39,746 nt of DNA, taken from assembly GCA_021740085.1 (NCBI GenBank), contig JAIPAL010000018.1, forward strand, positions 1-39,746. The letters run 5' to 3'. The translations under genes were made by a program, and so were the position numbers. Below are positions 38,934 to 39,746 of the stretch, piece after piece (within the stretch, counting starts at the first letter, position 1; every line of letters begins with the position of its first letter). The stretch is from Crocinitomicaceae bacterium (GTDB lineage Bacteria; Bacteroidota; Bacteroidia; Flavobacteriales_D; Crocinitomicaceae). The notes below the pieces were generated by a model. The model did not search any database. It saw nothing but the letters and a program-made list of their open reading frames with translations, and was not told the origin of the DNA.

Positions 38934-39746
38934 ATGATAAAAATTATACTAATTTTCTTACTTTTCGCTTTTGTAAATTTGAGTTATACTCAAGTAGATT
39001 TAGCCAAAAGAGAATTGCTCTTAAATCAAAAATTAGAGGACTTACGAAAGGCTAAAAGCGATGAAGAAGTTGATTCATTGAATCTCATCTTCAAGAATGA
39101 AATGCTAAGTTTCTTAAAATTAGAAGGGGCATTTACTTATCCTATAACGAAATTGAAAACAATTGCACTTTTGGACAGCCCAGACAAATTGGTTCGAATT
39201 GTAAACTGGAATTTAGAATACTCCGACATGTCCTATTCCTATTGCGCCTATGTGATGAAATGGGATGAAGATACAGAAGAGCTAAAAATCATCGAACTCG
39301 TTGATAAATTAGATCCGTATACTGTTAAACCCGAAGGGGTCATCGATGCTAAAAATTGGTACGGAGCTCTTTATTACAAAATATTACCAATTGAGTACAA
39401 TGGAAAAACCGAATACACCCTTTTAGGTTGGGATGGCGGTACATCGGAAAGTAATTTTAAAATAATCGACGTGTTAACCTTTGTTGGTAATACTGCAAAG
39501 CTTGGCAGTCCATTATTTAAACAAAAAAATTCCTTTTCAAAGCGAGTTGTATTTGAATACGCTGACAAATCGACTATGTCATTAAAATTCGACGAACCAT
39601 TAAATAGAATTGTTTACGACCACCTCTCCCCAGAAGTACCTTCTTTAAAAGGTGTTTATTCGTATTATGTACCTGATTTTTCTTACGACGCCTTCGTTTG
39701 GGAAGAGGATAGCTGGATATTGAAAGAAGATGTAATCGCTATCAAT
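38934..39746 (+). CDS. Exported protein of unknown function (C-terminus cut by right edge)
   Basis: The frame is open for 271 codons from ATG 38934 to the last base of the window, with no stop. Residues 1-20 (MIKIILIFLLFAFVNLSYTQ) are a signal peptide. A Lys/Glu-rich helix (about 21-60) follows, then a beta-rich region with many aromatics (NWYGALYYKILPIEYNGKT, TLLGWDGGTSESNFKIIDVL). I recall similar conserved exported proteins in Flavobacteriales but no function. It starts 37 bases after rpe, with no clear promoter between, so it may share the transcript. Confidence 0.75.
   Translation, partial: MIKIILIFLLFAFVNLSYTQVDLAKRELLLNQKLEDLRKAKSDEEVDSLNLIFKNEMLSFLKLEGAFTYPITKLKTIALLDSPDKLVRIVNWNLEYSDMSYSYCAYVMKWDEDTEELKIIELVDKLDPYTVKPEGVIDAKNWYGALYYKILPIEYNGKTEYTLLGWDGGTSESNFKIIDVLTFVGNTAKLGSPLFKQKNSFSKRVVFEYADKSTMSLKFDEPLNRIVYDHLSPEVPSLKGVYSYYVPDFSYDAFVWEEDSWILKEDVIAIN

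Overview
The window is AT-rich chromosomal DNA from a member of the Bacteroidota, most likely Flavobacteriales (order inferred, genus not determinable). Four things support this: secreted proteins with type IX secretion (T9SS) sorting domains of both the short type A and the gliding-associated type B kind, a PorP/SprF barrel beside an OmpA/PD40 protein, promoters matching the Bacteroidota consensus TTTG-N17-23-TAnnTTTG, and A-rich rather than Shine-Dalgarno leaders. I see no tRNA, rRNA, CRISPR array, insertion sequence or phage genes.

Layout. 1-1025 (-): N-terminal part of a secreted beta-propeller repeat protein running off the left edge. 1292-1630 (+): small two-helix membrane protein with a Cys/Lys-rich tail. 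1908-3164 (-): unrecognised exported protein. 3346-5162 (-): a soluble vWA protein and a 380-residue protein with a four-cysteine cluster and a winged-helix-like C-terminus, transcribed away from a histone-deacetylase-like enzyme (5316-6275, +). This trio is the best candidate for an undescribed functional unit. 6371-7537 (+): CapA-type metallophosphatase. 7543-14364 (-): seven genes that abut or overlap by 1-8 bases (subtilase, NTF2-like protein, prmC, ligA, small unknown protein, dapA, D-Ala-D-Ala dipeptidase-like lipoprotein). 14496-19267 (+): a T9SS-exported subtilase and a T9SS-exported M1 peptidase.

19268-19748 has no intact gene but carries remains of a small lipoprotein gene and two strong hairpins. 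19749-26085 (-): a T9SS type B cargo, a PorP/SprF barrel and an OmpA/PD40 protein, a standard surface-display module. 26151-30330 (-): hemF, a LysM/periplasmic-binding-protein-fold protein and guaA. 30472-35088 (+): secA, a DUF2520 protein and a KdsC-type phosphatase. 35089-36644 (-): class IV aminotransferase and rhomboid protease. 36637-39746 (+): an L,D-transpeptidase lipoprotein, rpe and an exported protein cut by the right edge.

Most of the window is core housekeeping and envelope biology. SecA exports the many signal-peptide proteins across the inner membrane, PorP/SprF and the OmpA-like protein serve outer-membrane T9SS display, and DapA, the dipeptidase, the L,D-transpeptidase and the LysM protein concern peptidoglycan. 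Several start codons were moved from the longest open frame on the basis of signal peptides and promoter positions (1292, 12526, 26085, 27041, 30472).
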